Assembly: GCA_018241225.1 (NCBI GenBank)
Contig: JAFEEG010000011.1
Span: 62,001-126,000 of the forward strand
Direction of reading: 5' to 3'
DNA length: 64,000 nt
DNA from: Pseudomonadota bacterium
Lineage (GTDB): Bacteria > Pseudomonadota > Gammaproteobacteria > Burkholderiales > Burkholderiaceae_C
Shown here: positions 16,220-25,768 of the stretch, piece by piece
Layout: every line of letters begins with the position of its first letter
Position numbering within the stretch: position 1 is the first letter of the stretch
The notes under the pieces: generated by a model
Database searches by the model: none
Told to the model about the DNA's origin: nothing
Seen by the model: only the letters and a program-made list of their open reading frames with translations
Program-made: the position numbers and the translations under genes

Positions 16220-17284
16220 TCAATGAGGGAAGGGCCACAGGCGCAGCTTTTCCTTGCCCGTGGACCACAGCCGTGCGAGACCATGCGGCTCCACGATGAG
16301 GAAGAACACGATCAGCGCGCCGAAGATCATGGATTCCATGTGCGAGGACAGCGCCGTGGAAATCGACAGGTCGAACCAGCCGGGCAGCTGGTTGAGAAAC
16401 AGCGGCAGCAGCACGATGAAGGCCGCGCCGAAGAAGCTGCCCATGATCGAGCCCAGCCCGCCGATGATCACCATGAACAGCAACTGGAAGGAGCGGTCGA
16501 TGTTGAAGGCCGCCGGCTCCCACGCACCCAAGTGGATGAAGCCCCACAGCGCCCCGGCCACGCCCACGATGAAACTGCTCACCGCAAAGGCCGTGAGCTT
16601 GGCGTACACCGGGCGGATGCCGATGACGGCTGCCGCCACGTCCATGTCGCGCATGGCCATCCACTCGCGCCCGATGGCGCTGCGCACCAGGTTCTTGGCC
16701 AGCAGCGCGAACACCGCCACGAAGGCCAGGCACAGCAGGTACTTCTGGATGGGCGACTCGATCGGCAGGCCCAGCACGTTCAGGCCCGCCACGCTCACTG
16801 ACCCCGACGAGGAGTTGTTGGTGAACCAGTTGATGCGCAGGAACGCCCAGTCCGCAAAGAACTGCGCGGCCAGCGTTGCCACCGCCAGGTACAGCCCCTT
16901 GATGCGCAGCGAAGGAATGCCGAACAGCACGCCCACCGCGGTGGAGCACAGCCCGCCCAGCAGCAGCGATGCAACAAGCGGCATGCCCGGAATGCGCACG
17001 TGGAAGTTGTAGGCCGCGTACGCCCCCACCGCCATGAAGGCGCCCGTGCCCAGCGAGATCTGCCCGCAGTAGCCCACCAGGATGTTCAGCCCCAGTGCAG
17101 CCAGCGAGAGGATGAGAAAGGGCGTGAGGATGGCGCGCAGCCAGTAGTCGGACACGAACAGCGGCACCAGCACGAAGGCCGCGAACAGCAGGACCAGCAT
17201 GCCCACGCGGTCCTGCAGGATCGGGAAGATCTGCTGGTCGGCGCGGTAGCTGGATTTGAATTGGCCGTTTTCTCTGTAGAACAT
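16220..17284 (-). CDS. livM: LIV-type ABC transporter permease
   Basis: Inner-membrane permease of the LivM group. Seen: 354 aa, eight or more hydrophobic segments, and family motifs LGLNILVGYCGQISLGTGAFMAVGAY, GIPSLRIKGLYLAVATLAAQ and VIGIRPVYAKLTAFAVSSF, with GGLGSIMGSFFGAAFIVLLP late. It pairs with LivH to form the channel. The start ATG lies 2 bp after the livH stop, so translation is probably coupled. The N-terminus has a soluble lead (MFYRENGQFKSSYRADQQIF) before the first membrane segment, as often seen in betaproteobacterial LivM. Confidence 0.88.
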   Translation of the reverse strand: MFYRENGQFKSSYRADQQIFPILQDRVGMLVLLFAAFVLVPLFVSDYWLRAILTPFLILSLAALGLNILVGYCGQISLGTGAFMAVGAYAAYNFHVRIPGMPLVASLLLGGLCSTAVGVLFGIPSLRIKGLYLAVATLAAQFFADWAFLRINWFTNNSSSGSVSVAGLNVLGLPIESPIQKYLLCLAFVAVFALLAKNLVRSAIGREWMAMRDMDVAAAVIGIRPVYAKLTAFAVSSFIVGVAGALWGFIHLGAWEPAAFNIDRSFQLLFMVIIGGLGSIMGSFFGAAFIVLLPLFLNQLPGWFDLSISTALSSHMESMIFGALIVFFLIVEPHGLARLWSTGKEKLRLWPFPH

Positions 17285-17286
17285 CT

Positions 17287-18216
17287 TCAGACCCGATCAA
17301 TGATCTTTTCGCCGAACAGGCCTTGTGGGCGAACCAGCAGGAACACAAGCGCCAGCACGTAGGCAAACCAGATCTCGATGCCGCCGCCCAGCAGCGGCCC
17401 CAGGTAGATTTCCGACAGCTTCTCGCCCACGCCGATCAACAGGCCGCCGATGATGGCGCCCGGAATGGACGTGAGCCCGCCCAGGATCACCACCGGCAGC
17501 GCCTTCAGCGCCACCAGCGACAGCGAGAACTGAACGCCCAGCTTCGATCCCCAGATGATCCCGGCCACCAGCGCCGAGAAGCCCGCCACCGACCACACGA
17601 TCACCCAGATGCGCGACAGCGGAATGCCGATGGACTGCGCCGCCTGGTGGTCGTCGGCCACCGCGCGCAGCGCCCGGCCGGTGGCCGTCTTCTGGAAGAA
17701 CAGCGCCAGCAGCACCACCAGCAGCGCGGCAATGCCCGCGGCCACCAGGTCTTCCTGGCTGATGAGCAGGCCGCCCTGGAACACGTTGTCCAACACCAGC
17801 AGCGGCTCTTTGGGCATGCCCACGTCGATCTTGTAGATGTCGTTGCCGAACAGCGTCTGGCCCAGGCCGTCGAGGAAGTAGGCAATGCCCAGCGTGGCCA
17901 TGAGCAGTGTCACGCCTTCCTGGTTGACCAGCTTGCGCAGGGCCAGGCGTTCGATCAGCCAGGCCACCGCGACCATCACCGCCATGGCCGCGACGAAGGC
18001 CAGCAGGTTGGCCAGGATCTGGCTCTGGAAGCCGAACCAGTGCGGAAACCACTCGGCAAAGCGCGCCATGGCCAGTGCCGCGAACAGCACCATGGCGCCT
18101 TGCGAGAAGTTGAACACGCCCGAGGCCTTGTAGATCAGCACGAAGCCGATGGCGATGAGCGAATACAGCATGCCTGCCATCAGGCCGCCGAACAGCGTTT
18201 CGAGAAAGAATCCCAT
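17287..18216 (-). CDS. livH: LIV-type ABC transporter permease
   Basis: Inner-membrane permease of the LivH group. Seen: 309 aa, the usual length, with eight predicted membrane segments. Family motifs are AIGFVLIYKASGVFNFSQGA near the N-terminus, RALRAVADDHQAAQSIGIPL (the coupling-helix EAA-like loop) and VVILGGLTSIPGAIIGGLLIG. The start lies 2 bp after the livG stop and the stop lies 2 bp before livM, so these three genes are tightly coupled. It works with LivM, LivF and LivG. Confidence 0.89.
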   Translation of the reverse strand: MGFFLETLFGGLMAGMLYSLIAIGFVLIYKASGVFNFSQGAMVLFAALAMARFAEWFPHWFGFQSQILANLLAFVAAMAVMVAVAWLIERLALRKLVNQEGVTLLMATLGIAYFLDGLGQTLFGNDIYKIDVGMPKEPLLVLDNVFQGGLLISQEDLVAAGIAALLVVLLALFFQKTATGRALRAVADDHQAAQSIGIPLSRIWVIVWSVAGFSALVAGIIWGSKLGVQFSLSLVALKALPVVILGGLTSIPGAIIGGLLIGVGEKLSEIYLGPLLGGGIEIWFAYVLALVFLLVRPQGLFGEKIIDRV

Positions 18217-18218
18217 GG

Positions 18219-19058
18219 TCAGTGCTCCGTCCCCAGGTACGCGCGGATCACGTCCGCGTTGCCGCGCACTTCATCCGGCGTGCCGTCGCCGATCTTCTTG
18301 CCGTAGTCCAGCACGACCACGCGGTCCGAGATGTCCATCACCACGCCCATGTCGTGCTCGATGAGCACGATGGTGGTGCCGAACTCGTCGTTCACGTCCA
18401 GGATGAAGCGGCTCATGTCCTGCTTCTCTTCCACGTTCATGCCGGCCATGGGCTCGTCCAGCAGCAGCACCTGCGGTTCCATGGCCAGCGCCCGGCCCAG
18501 GTCCACGCGCTTTTGCAGGCCGTAGGGCAGGCGGCCCACCGGCGTCTTGCGGTGCGCCTGGATCTCCAGGAAGTCGATGATGTGCTCGACGAACTCGCGG
18601 TGGCGCAGCTCTTCGCGCTCGGCCGGGCCCCAGCGCAGCGCCTGGGCCAGCAGGCCGCTCTTCATCTTGAGGTTGCGCCCGCTCATGATGTTGTCCAGCA
18701 CGCTCATGCCCTTGAACAGGGCCAGGTTCTGGAAGGTGCGGGCCACGCCCATCTCCGCCACCTGGCGCGAGTTCATGTGCTTGAAGGTCTTGCCGCGAAA
18801 GGTGATGGAGCCCTGCTGCGGCGTATACACGCCATTGATGCAGTTGAGCATGGAGCTCTTGCCCGCGCCGTTGGGGCCGATGATGGCGCGCACCTCGTGC
18901 TCGCGAACGTTGAAGCTGATGTCGGTGAGCGCCCTCACCCCGCCGAACGAGAGCGAGATGTTCTGCACATCCAGCACCACGTCGCCGATGCGCCGACGCG
19001 CGGCGGCAGGTGGTTCTGCCGTGGCCAACAATGCGCTGTCTTCTGCTCGTGCGTTCAT
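18219..19058 (-). CDS. livG: LIV-type ABC transporter ATPase
   Basis: Second ATPase of the HAAT importer. Seen: Walker A IIGPNGAGKSSMLN, Q-loop VARTFQNLALF, signature LPYGLQKRVDLGRAL (LivG-type variant of LSGGQ), Walker B VLLLDEPMAGMNVEE, and H-loop VLIEHDMGVVMDIS, followed by the LivG tail GKKIGDGTPDEVR. It is 279 aa including about 25 extra N-terminal residues (MNARAEDSALLATAEPP). The start overlaps the acyl-CoA synthetase stop by 4 bp (ATGA), tying ligase and transporter synthesis together. Confidence 0.88.
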   Translation of the reverse strand: MNARAEDSALLATAEPPAAARRRIGDVVLDVQNISLSFGGVRALTDISFNVREHEVRAIIGPNGAGKSSMLNCINGVYTPQQGSITFRGKTFKHMNSRQVAEMGVARTFQNLALFKGMSVLDNIMSGRNLKMKSGLLAQALRWGPAEREELRHREFVEHIIDFLEIQAHRKTPVGRLPYGLQKRVDLGRALAMEPQVLLLDEPMAGMNVEEKQDMSRFILDVNDEFGTTIVLIEHDMGVVMDISDRVVVLDYGKKIGDGTPDEVRGNADVIRAYLGTEH

Positions 19059-21025
19059 GCTGCAGCCTTCACCGGTGGGAAGCGCTTGGCTTCGATCATC
19101 TTGAGCGTGGCGCTCACGCTGCCGCTGCGCCCGTCCTCGAACTTGACCTGCGTCTCGATGAACTGCTCGGCACGTCCGGCGTACAGCGCCTCGACCAGCA
19201 CCCCGTACTTCTCCGCGATGAAGCCGCGCCGAACCTTGCGGGTGCGGGTCAGCTCGTCGTCGTCCGGGTCCAGCTCCTTGTGCAGCACCAGGAAGCGCGC
19301 AATCTGCGTGTCGGCCATGCCGTCCTCGGCGGCCAGGTCGGCGTTGACCTTGGAGATGCAGTCGGCCACCAGGGCCAGCACCTCGGGCTTGCCCGCCAGG
19401 TCCACATAGCCGCCGTAGGGCAGGCCGCGCCGCTCGGCCCAGTTGCCCACGGCCTCGTAGTCGATGTTGATGAAGGCGCAGGCCTGGTCGCGGCCGTGGC
19501 CGAAGCACACCGCCTCCTTGATCTGCGGGAAGAACTTGAGCTTGTTCTCGATGTAGTTGGGCGCGAACATGGCGCCCTGGCAGCTGCCTTGCGGCCCGTT
19601 CAGGCGCCCCACGTCCTTGGCGCGGTCGATGATGCGCAGGTGGCCTTCGCTGTCGAGCACGCCGGCGTCGCCGGTGTGGAAGTAGCCATCGGCATCGAGC
19701 ACCTCGGCCGTGGCCTCGGGGCGCTTGTAGTACTCCTTGAGCACCGACACGCCGCGCACCAGCACTTCGCCGTTGTCGGCAATCTTCAGCTCCATGCCCG
19801 GCGCGGCAGTGCCCACGCTGGTGAGCTTGACCTTGCCGTCCTGCTGCAGGCATACGTAGGCACAGGTCTCGGTCTGGCCGTAGAACTGCTTGAGGTTCAC
19901 GCCGATGGAACGGTAGAAGCGGAACAGGTCCGGCCCGATGGCCGCGCCCGCTGTGTAAGCCACGCGGATGCGGCTCATGCCCAGCACGTTGCGCAGCGGC
20001 CCGTAGATGAGCAGGTCGCCCAGCTTGTAGAGCAGCCTGTCCTTTGCCGAGACGGACGCGCCGCCCAGGATGTCGGCACCCACGCGCTGCGCCAGCGCCA
20101 TGCACTTGGCGTACAGCCAGCGCTTGGGCGCGGCCGCGTCTTCCATGCGGATGGACACGGCCGTGAGCAGGCCTTCGAAGGTGCGCGGCGGGCCGAAGTA
20201 GTAGCTCGGCCCGATCTCGCGCATGTCGTTCATCACCGTCTCGCTGGATTCGGGACAGTTGAGCGTGAAGCCCGCCACCAGCCACTGCGCCACCGAGAAC
20301 AGGTGGTCGCCCACCCAGGCCATGGGCAGGTAGCTCATGATGTCGTCGCCCGGGCCCAGGCGGTCGGTCTCCACCCCGCCGCGCCCGGCCGAGATGAAGC
20401 CCGCATGCGTCTGGCACACGCCCTTGGGCCGGCCGGTGGTGCCCGAGGTGTAGAGGATCACGCCCACATCGCCCGGCTGCACGCTCTGCACCGCCGCCTC
20501 GAAGTAGCCGGCGTTCGTCGCATCGAACACGCGGCCCAGCTCGCGCAGCGCCTCGAAGCTCAGCAGGCCCGGCTGGTCGTAGTTGCGCAGGCCGCGCGGG
20601 TCGTCGTAGATGATGTGCTTGAGCTGTGGCCGGCTTTCGCGGCATTCCAGCAGCTTGTCGACCTGCTCCTGGTCTTCGGCAATGACGAACTCGATGCCCG
20701 CGTCGTCGAGCATGAAGACCATCTCGGTGGCCACCGCATCCTGGTAGAGCGGCACGGGTACGCCGCGCAGGCTCTGCGCCGCCGCCATCGACAGGTACAG
20801 GTGCGGCCGGTTGGCGCCCACGATGGCCAGGTTGTCCAGGGGCTTGAAGCCCAGGCTGGCCAGGCCACAGGCGATCTCGCGCACTTCGCGCGCACAGTCC
20901 TGCCAGCTCCAGGTCTGCCAGATGCCCAGGTCCTTTTCGCGAATGGCGGGCGCTTGCGGGCGCTCTGCCGCGTGCTTGATCAGCAAGCGCGGAAAGGTGT
21001 CGGTGGATGTGGTCTTTGTGTTCAA
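19055..21025 (-). CDS. AMP-dependent acyl-CoA synthetase, first gene of the liv operon
   Basis: Adenylate-forming acid:CoA ligase of the long-chain acyl-CoA synthetase type. Seen: A3 motif ILYTSGTTGRPKGVCQTH, A5 FYGQTETCAYV, A7 YFHTGDAGVLDSEGHLRI, A8 IDRAKDVGRLNG, and a late lysine segment RKVRRGFIAEKYG. The chosen TTG start (21025) gives MNTKTTSTDTFPRLL, which places the conserved N-terminal helix correctly; an upstream ATG at 21094 would run into the regulator's palindrome. It is 656 aa. It heads the operon and overlaps livG by 4 bp. The imported acid is presumably CoA-activated here or by the PaaK-like enzyme. The exact substrate is unknown. Confidence 0.83.
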   Translation of the reverse strand: MNTKTTSTDTFPRLLIKHAAERPQAPAIREKDLGIWQTWSWQDCAREVREIACGLASLGFKPLDNLAIVGANRPHLYLSMAAAQSLRGVPVPLYQDAVATEMVFMLDDAGIEFVIAEDQEQVDKLLECRESRPQLKHIIYDDPRGLRNYDQPGLLSFEALRELGRVFDATNAGYFEAAVQSVQPGDVGVILYTSGTTGRPKGVCQTHAGFISAGRGGVETDRLGPGDDIMSYLPMAWVGDHLFSVAQWLVAGFTLNCPESSETVMNDMREIGPSYYFGPPRTFEGLLTAVSIRMEDAAAPKRWLYAKCMALAQRVGADILGGASVSAKDRLLYKLGDLLIYGPLRNVLGMSRIRVAYTAGAAIGPDLFRFYRSIGVNLKQFYGQTETCAYVCLQQDGKVKLTSVGTAAPGMELKIADNGEVLVRGVSVLKEYYKRPEATAEVLDADGYFHTGDAGVLDSEGHLRIIDRAKDVGRLNGPQGSCQGAMFAPNYIENKLKFFPQIKEAVCFGHGRDQACAFINIDYEAVGNWAERRGLPYGGYVDLAGKPEVLALVADCISKVNADLAAEDGMADTQIARFLVLHKELDPDDDELTRTRKVRRGFIAEKYGVLVEALYAGRAEQFIETQVKFEDGRSGSVSATLKMIEAKRFPPVKAAA

Positions 21026-21058
21026 GATGGCCGGACTGTAGGCCTGCGCTTTGACGCT

Positions 21059-21094
21059 GTGTTGTCGTTCCAACGACAATCCTAGGGACAACAC
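21059..21094. promoter_or_regulatory. Nested palindromic operator between liv operon and Crp/Fnr gene
   Basis: A perfect 18-bp palindrome, TTGTCGTT-CC-AACGACAA (21062-21079), is embedded in a wider perfect inverted repeat GTGTTGTC (21059-21066) / GACAACAC (21087-21094). It lies in the 86-bp gap between the divergent acyl-CoA synthetase and Crp/Fnr regulator genes. The symmetric spacing fits a dimeric Crp/Fnr-type regulator controlling both directions, including its own gene. This is inferred from position; the sequence does not match the classical CRP half-site TGTGA. Confidence 0.6.
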
Positions 21095-21111
21095 TCCCCC
21101 GGAGTTACCCG

Positions 21112-21891
21112 ATGCAATCCGGCGCTGCGGCAGTTCCCATTCCAGCCTTCCCGCACCGAAGCCCGCATGGCGGATCGACCCTGCGCGAGCGCTCGCGCCC
21201 GGCCACGCCGCTCGAGCTGGGCAGCGTGCCGTGGCTGCGTGCGCTGGCGCCGGCCGAGCGCGAGCGGGCCGAGGCCGTCATCGTGGTGGGCGACGCCGAG
21301 CCGGGCGACCTGGTGTGCCGCGTGGGCCGCCCGCCAACCTACTGGTTCGGCGTGATCGAGGGCCTGCTCAAGATGAGCAAGGACCGCGCGGACGGCAGCT
21401 CCATGACCTACAGCGGCCTGCCCTCGGGCGGCTGGTTCGGCGAAGGCACGGCCATGAAGCGCGAGCCCTACCGCTACGACATCCAGGCGCTGCGCAAGAG
21501 CGTGGTGGCGGGCCTGCCCATCGACGACTTCCACTGGCTGCTGGACCACTCCATCGGCTTCAACCGCTTCGTGATGAACCAGCTCAACGAGCGGCTGGCC
21601 CAGTTCATCGCCGCGCGCGAAGCCGACCGCCTGAACAACCCCGACGCACGCGTGGCGCGCAACCTGGCCCAGCTGTTCAACCCGGTGCTTTTTCCCGGCG
21701 TGGGGCAGCTGCTGCGCATCACCCAGCAGGAGCTGGCCTACCTGGTGGGCCTGTCGCGCCAGCGGGTGAACGAGGCGCTGCGCACGCTGCAGGCGCGCGG
21801 CGTGATCGTGGTGGAGTACGGCGGCGTGCGCGTGCTCGACCTGGACGCCCTGCGCGATCCGGCGACGATGGCCGGCAGCGCAAAGGGCTAG
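21112..21891 (+). CDS. Crp/Fnr-family transcriptional regulator
   Basis: Probable regulator of the divergent acid-uptake/ligase operon. Seen: an N-terminal cyclic-nucleotide-binding-like beta-roll (residues 40-150, with GDLVCRVGRPPTYWFGVIEG and PSGGWFGEGT) and a C-terminal HTH_Crp domain (LLRITQQELAYLVGLSRQRV, then NEALRTLQARGVI). It is 259 aa. The four-cysteine Fnr cluster motif is absent, so it is not an oxygen-sensing Fnr. The arginine and glutamate phosphate-binding cassette of CRP (RGExS-type) is not clear either, so the ligand may be something else, possibly an acyl-CoA. The start ATG is followed by a 30-residue flexible lead. The palindrome lies 18-53 bp upstream. Confidence 0.83.
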   Translation: MQSGAAAVPIPAFPHRSPHGGSTLRERSRPATPLELGSVPWLRALAPAERERAEAVIVVGDAEPGDLVCRVGRPPTYWFGVIEGLLKMSKDRADGSSMTYSGLPSGGWFGEGTAMKREPYRYDIQALRKSVVAGLPIDDFHWLLDHSIGFNRFVMNQLNERLAQFIAAREADRLNNPDARVARNLAQLFNPVLFPGVGQLLRITQQELAYLVGLSRQRVNEALRTLQARGVIVVEYGGVRVLDLDALRDPATMAGSAKG

Positions 21892-21963
21892 GACGCCACC
21901 GATGACAAGGCGTGTCCGCCCGCGCATGATGGCGGCACCGGTCGAACACAAGGACAACCAGCC

Positions 21964-22536
21964 ATGAACTCGTTTCGCTTCCTGCGCCGTGCATCCGTGG
22001 CCGCAGCCATCGTGGCCGCGGCGCCGCTGGCAGGCGCTGCCGGTTTCTCGCTCGGCAGCCCCACCATCAAGCCCGGCAGCACGCTGACCGAGGCGCAGGT
22101 CTTCAGCGGCTTTGGCTGCACCGGCAAGAACATTTCGCCGGCCTTGAAGTGGAGCGGCGCGCCCGCCGGCACCAAGAGCTTCGCGCTCACCGTGTACGAC
22201 CCCGACGCGCCCACCGGCTCGGGCTGGTGGCACTGGGTGGTGTTCAACATCCCGGCCGGCACCAGCGAAATCGCCGAGGGCGCCGGCACCGCCGACGGCA
22301 AGGCCATGCCCGCCGGCAGCCAGCAGGCCCGTACCGACTTCGGCGCACCGGGCTTCGGCGGGGCCTGCCCGCCGCCCGGCGACAAGCCGCACCGCTACAT
22401 CTTCACGGTGTATGCGCTCAAGGCCGACAAGCTCGACATTCCAGACGGCGCCACCGCCGCGCTGGTGGGCTTCATGATCAACGCCAACAAGCTGGGCTCG
22501 GCTTCGTTCACCGCGAAGTACGGGCGCAAGAAGTAG
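21964..22536 (+). CDS. YbhB/YbcL family PEBP (Raf kinase inhibitor-like) protein, exported
   Basis: Small protein of the phosphatidylethanolamine-binding-protein superfamily. Seen: a Sec signal (MNSFRFLRRASVAAAIVAAA to about GAAG), then PEBP motifs FGCTGKNISPALKW, ALTVYDPDAPTGSGWWHWVVFNIP and the ligand-pocket segment TDFGAPGFGGACPPPGDKPHRYIFTVYALK. It is 190 aa. Two cysteines (GCTG, GACP) may pair in the periplasm. Bacterial members have no established role. It stands alone on the plus strand, 72 bp after the Crp/Fnr gene and 45 bp before the cNMP-binding membrane protein. Confidence 0.88.
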   Translation: MNSFRFLRRASVAAAIVAAAPLAGAAGFSLGSPTIKPGSTLTEAQVFSGFGCTGKNISPALKWSGAPAGTKSFALTVYDPDAPTGSGWWHWVVFNIPAGTSEIAEGAGTADGKAMPAGSQQARTDFGAPGFGGACPPPGDKPHRYIFTVYALKADKLDIPDGATAALVGFMINANKLGSASFTAKYGRKK

Positions 22537-22581
22537 CAGCAACGGCAACCCGGCAAGCAACAAGAGAAGGGCGAGGCGCGC

Positions 22582-23310
22582 ATGGCGTGGCACGAAATAC
22601 TGGTCAGCACCGCGTGGGTCACCATCACCCACGCGCTCGCCACCACCGAGGGCCGGATCGCTGCCGTGTCGGTAGCCATTGCCGGCGCGCTGGTGGTGGC
22701 CAGTTCGTTCGTGCGCACCATGATCCCGCTGCGCTGCCTGGCGGTGGCCAGCAACGTCGGTTTCCTGGTGTACGGCGCGCTGTATCCGTCGCTGATCATG
22801 CTGATGCTGCATGCCACGCTGCTGCCCATCAACATCTTCCGTACCGTGCAGATGGTGCGCCTCACGCGCCGTGTGAGTGCCGCCGCGCAGACCAGCGACC
22901 TGTCAGGCGTGTGGCTGCGGCCCTATATGCGAAGCCGCCGCCTGCGCGCGGGGCAGGTGCTGTTTCGCAAGGGCGACGAGGCCGACCACCTGTTCTTCCT
23001 GGCCTCGGGGCAGATCGAATTCGTGGAAATCGGCCAGGTGATGGATGCGGGCCGCCTGTTCGGCGAGATTGCCTTCTTCGCGCCCGACAAACGCCGCTCG
23101 GCCACCGCGCGCTGCGTGACCGACTGCCTGGTGCTGCGCATCGACGAGCTGACCTTCAAGCAGCTGTACTTCCAGAACCCGGCGTTCGGCTTCGAGGTGG
23201 TGTCGCTCATCGCGGGGCGGCTCATGGCCGACCGCCAGCGGCTGGAAGCGCTGGTGGCGGCGGGGCAGGCGCCGCCGGTGGTGGTGGCGGCCGACCAGGC
23301 GGCGGCCTGA
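22582..23310 (+). CDS. Membrane protein with cyclic nucleotide-binding domain
   Basis: Seen: three hydrophobic segments in the first 90 residues (around 28-47, 50-66 and 68-88), then a cNMP-binding beta-roll from about 110 to 215 with YMRSRRLRAGQVLFRKGDEADHLFF split across strands, GQIEFVEIG and RLFGEIAFFAPDKRRSATARC. The last is the phosphate-binding cassette with conserved Gly-Glu and Arg. It is 242 aa. The tail is Ala/Val-rich. Such popeye-like or Crp-like membrane sensors could bind cAMP or cGMP; a nucleotide cyclase gene lies 8 kb away, but a link is only suggestive. GAGG precedes the ATG. Confidence 0.75.
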   Translation: MAWHEILVSTAWVTITHALATTEGRIAAVSVAIAGALVVASSFVRTMIPLRCLAVASNVGFLVYGALYPSLIMLMLHATLLPINIFRTVQMVRLTRRVSAAAQTSDLSGVWLRPYMRSRRLRAGQVLFRKGDEADHLFFLASGQIEFVEIGQVMDAGRLFGEIAFFAPDKRRSATARCVTDCLVLRIDELTFKQLYFQNPAFGFEVVSLIAGRLMADRQRLEALVAAGQAPPVVVAADQAAA

Positions 23311-23426
23311 GGCGCCGCGGGCGCGCTCAGCAATTTCCCGACACTCAACTGCAAGCAGATTTCATGGGTCGGCCCCGGCGACGGGGTGAACAATGAAGCC
23401 TTCCATGCTTCGGGGTGGCGCTGCGC

Positions 23427-24623
<1,197 letters not shown>

Positions 24624-24652
24624 GGCACCGGTCGAGTCTTGGGTCTGCAGGC

Positions 24653-25153
24653 TCACGTATCTACCAGCTGAATTTCGTACCTGGCGAACGACGTCGATCC
24701 AATCTGAACGACGCTGTGCAGTGAGAACCCGAATCCTTCGTAGAGGCGTCGTAGGCCTTGCCGATCCGCGACACAGTCGAGTCGGAGGTAGGTACGCCCG
24801 AGATGCCGCGTGCGCTGGTGAGCATAGGAAAGCAGAGCACTCGAAACGCCCTTCTTGGCCCAGGAACGGCGTATTGCAAGCTTGTGAACGAACGCGGACG
24901 TGCCCGATGTGACCTCGGGCCAGAAGCGCGGGTCTTCAAGCTCAAACTTCAGGACGCCGGCGATTGCGCCGCTGTCGCGGGCTACATGGAAGAGTCCTTG
25001 ATCCAAGTCCTGTCGGACACGTTCTTCGCCAATCTCGGTTGCCGACCAAAGAGGCCTGCCGTCGGCGATCAGCCAATCGGCCGCCTCTTTCAGGACCTCG
25101 GCGATTAGGGGTGCATCGTCTGCACACGCTTGTGCAATGTTCATCGTCGCCAT
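24653..25153 (-). CDS. GNAT-family N-acetyltransferase
   Basis: Seen: a complete GNAT fold of about 166 aa with N-terminal IAQACADDAPLIAEVLKEAA, the acetyl-CoA-binding beta4-alpha3 region FVHKLAIRRSWAKKGVSSALL (A-motif R/Q-x-x-G/A is weak: RSWAKKG), then YLRLDCVADRQGLRRLYEGFGF (motif B). The acceptor is unknown. The ATG at 25153 overlaps the TGA of the upstream truncated GNAT frame (TGATG), implying coupled translation; a second ATG three codons in (25144) is possible. No strong ribosome-binding site precedes it. Confidence 0.78.
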   Translation of the reverse strand: MATMNIAQACADDAPLIAEVLKEAADWLIADGRPLWSATEIGEERVRQDLDQGLFHVARDSGAIAGVLKFELEDPRFWPEVTSGTSAFVHKLAIRRSWAKKGVSSALLSYAHQRTRHLGRTYLRLDCVADRQGLRRLYEGFGFSLHSVVQIGSTSFARYEIQLVDT

Positions 25154-25350
25154 CAAGCTCTGCAGCGCTCCATCGCCGAGCTAGAGGCGCCGAGCACCTT
25201 GCCAAATTCCACCGCGACCACCGCCCGTTGCGACGCCTCGATCAGTCGACGGCACTGTTGAAGATCGCCGATCCGATGCGCCCACCCGTTAGTCGAGAGG
25301 AAGCGATGGACCGCCTCGAAGTCTGACGTCGCGATATCGCGGATATGCAT
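25153..25350 (-). pseudogene. Truncated GNAT acetyltransferase (N-terminal half only)
   Basis: The frame starting MHIRDIATSDFEAVHRFLST and continuing through RLIEASQRAVVAVEFGKVLG is the first 50-55 residues of a GNAT domain. It then ends in ASSSAMERCRA and stops, with no acetyl-CoA-binding half. Length is 65 aa against about 140 expected. Its stop overlaps the start of the intact GNAT gene. This is consistent with a deletion that fused the remnant to the neighbour. The ATG at 25350 is the best start; upstream in-frame codons are not GNAT-like. Confidence 0.55.
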
Positions 25351-25401
25351 TTCAACACCTGGTGACGGTGGTGGGTTGAGCCAGGCGCCCATTGTCGCCC
25401 C

Positions 25402-25427
25402 AAGCAAAAGCCGCCCCGAAGGGCGGC
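25402..25427 (-). terminator. Rho-independent terminator of the GYD gene
   Basis: GCCGCCC (25410-25416) pairs with GGGCGGC (25421-25427) around a CGAA loop (TTCG on the minus strand). On the minus strand the stem is followed by TTTTGCTT. It lies 47 bp downstream of the GYD-protein stop. Confidence 0.75.
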
Positions 25428-25474
25428 ACAAGAGGCGCGCAGCAGGCGTTGCTGCGCCCGCCTGTCACACCTGC

Positions 25475-25768
25475 CTACGGCAGCTTCGCCAGGATCTCGT
25501 CCATCTCCTTGCTCGAGTACGCGCGCAGCGAATGAAAGCGCACGTTGCCCAAGGTGGCCGTGGCGAGGCTGAAGGCCGCGAGCGCCTGCTCGTCTTCGGC
25601 CTCGATGATCGAGACAAGATCGAACTCTCCCATGGTCCAGAGGATTTCCCTCATGTTCACGCCCACCTTCTTTGCCGCTTCGCGTGTGGCGGCGGCGCGC
25701 TTGGTCGTGTCCTTGACCGTTTGGATGCCCTTGTCGGTGAAGGTCATCAAGCCAACATAGGTGACCAT
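25475..25768 (-). CDS. GYD domain protein
   Basis: A 97-aa protein of the GYD/ferredoxin-like family. Seen: YVGLMTFTDKGIQTVKDTTK at the N-terminus, VGVNMREILWTMGEFDLVSI (the GYD-equivalent motif reads GEFD) and LATATLGNVRFHSLRAYS. The fold is a small dimeric alpha-beta barrel. Function is unknown, although homologues often accompany stress or oxidation genes. The start ATG has AGGAG upstream on the minus strand. It is monocistronic, with its own terminator at 25402-25427. Confidence 0.85.
   Translation of the reverse strand: MVTYVGLMTFTDKGIQTVKDTTKRAAATREAAKKVGVNMREILWTMGEFDLVSIIEAEDEQALAAFSLATATLGNVRFHSLRAYSSKEMDEILAKLP

Noticed and set aside
18219..20645. One 808-codon frame spanning livG and most of the acyl-CoA synthetase region
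   Set aside because: Only its last part (livG from 19058) is real; upstream it is out of frame with the acyl-CoA synthetase, whose own frame carries all AMP-binding motifs.
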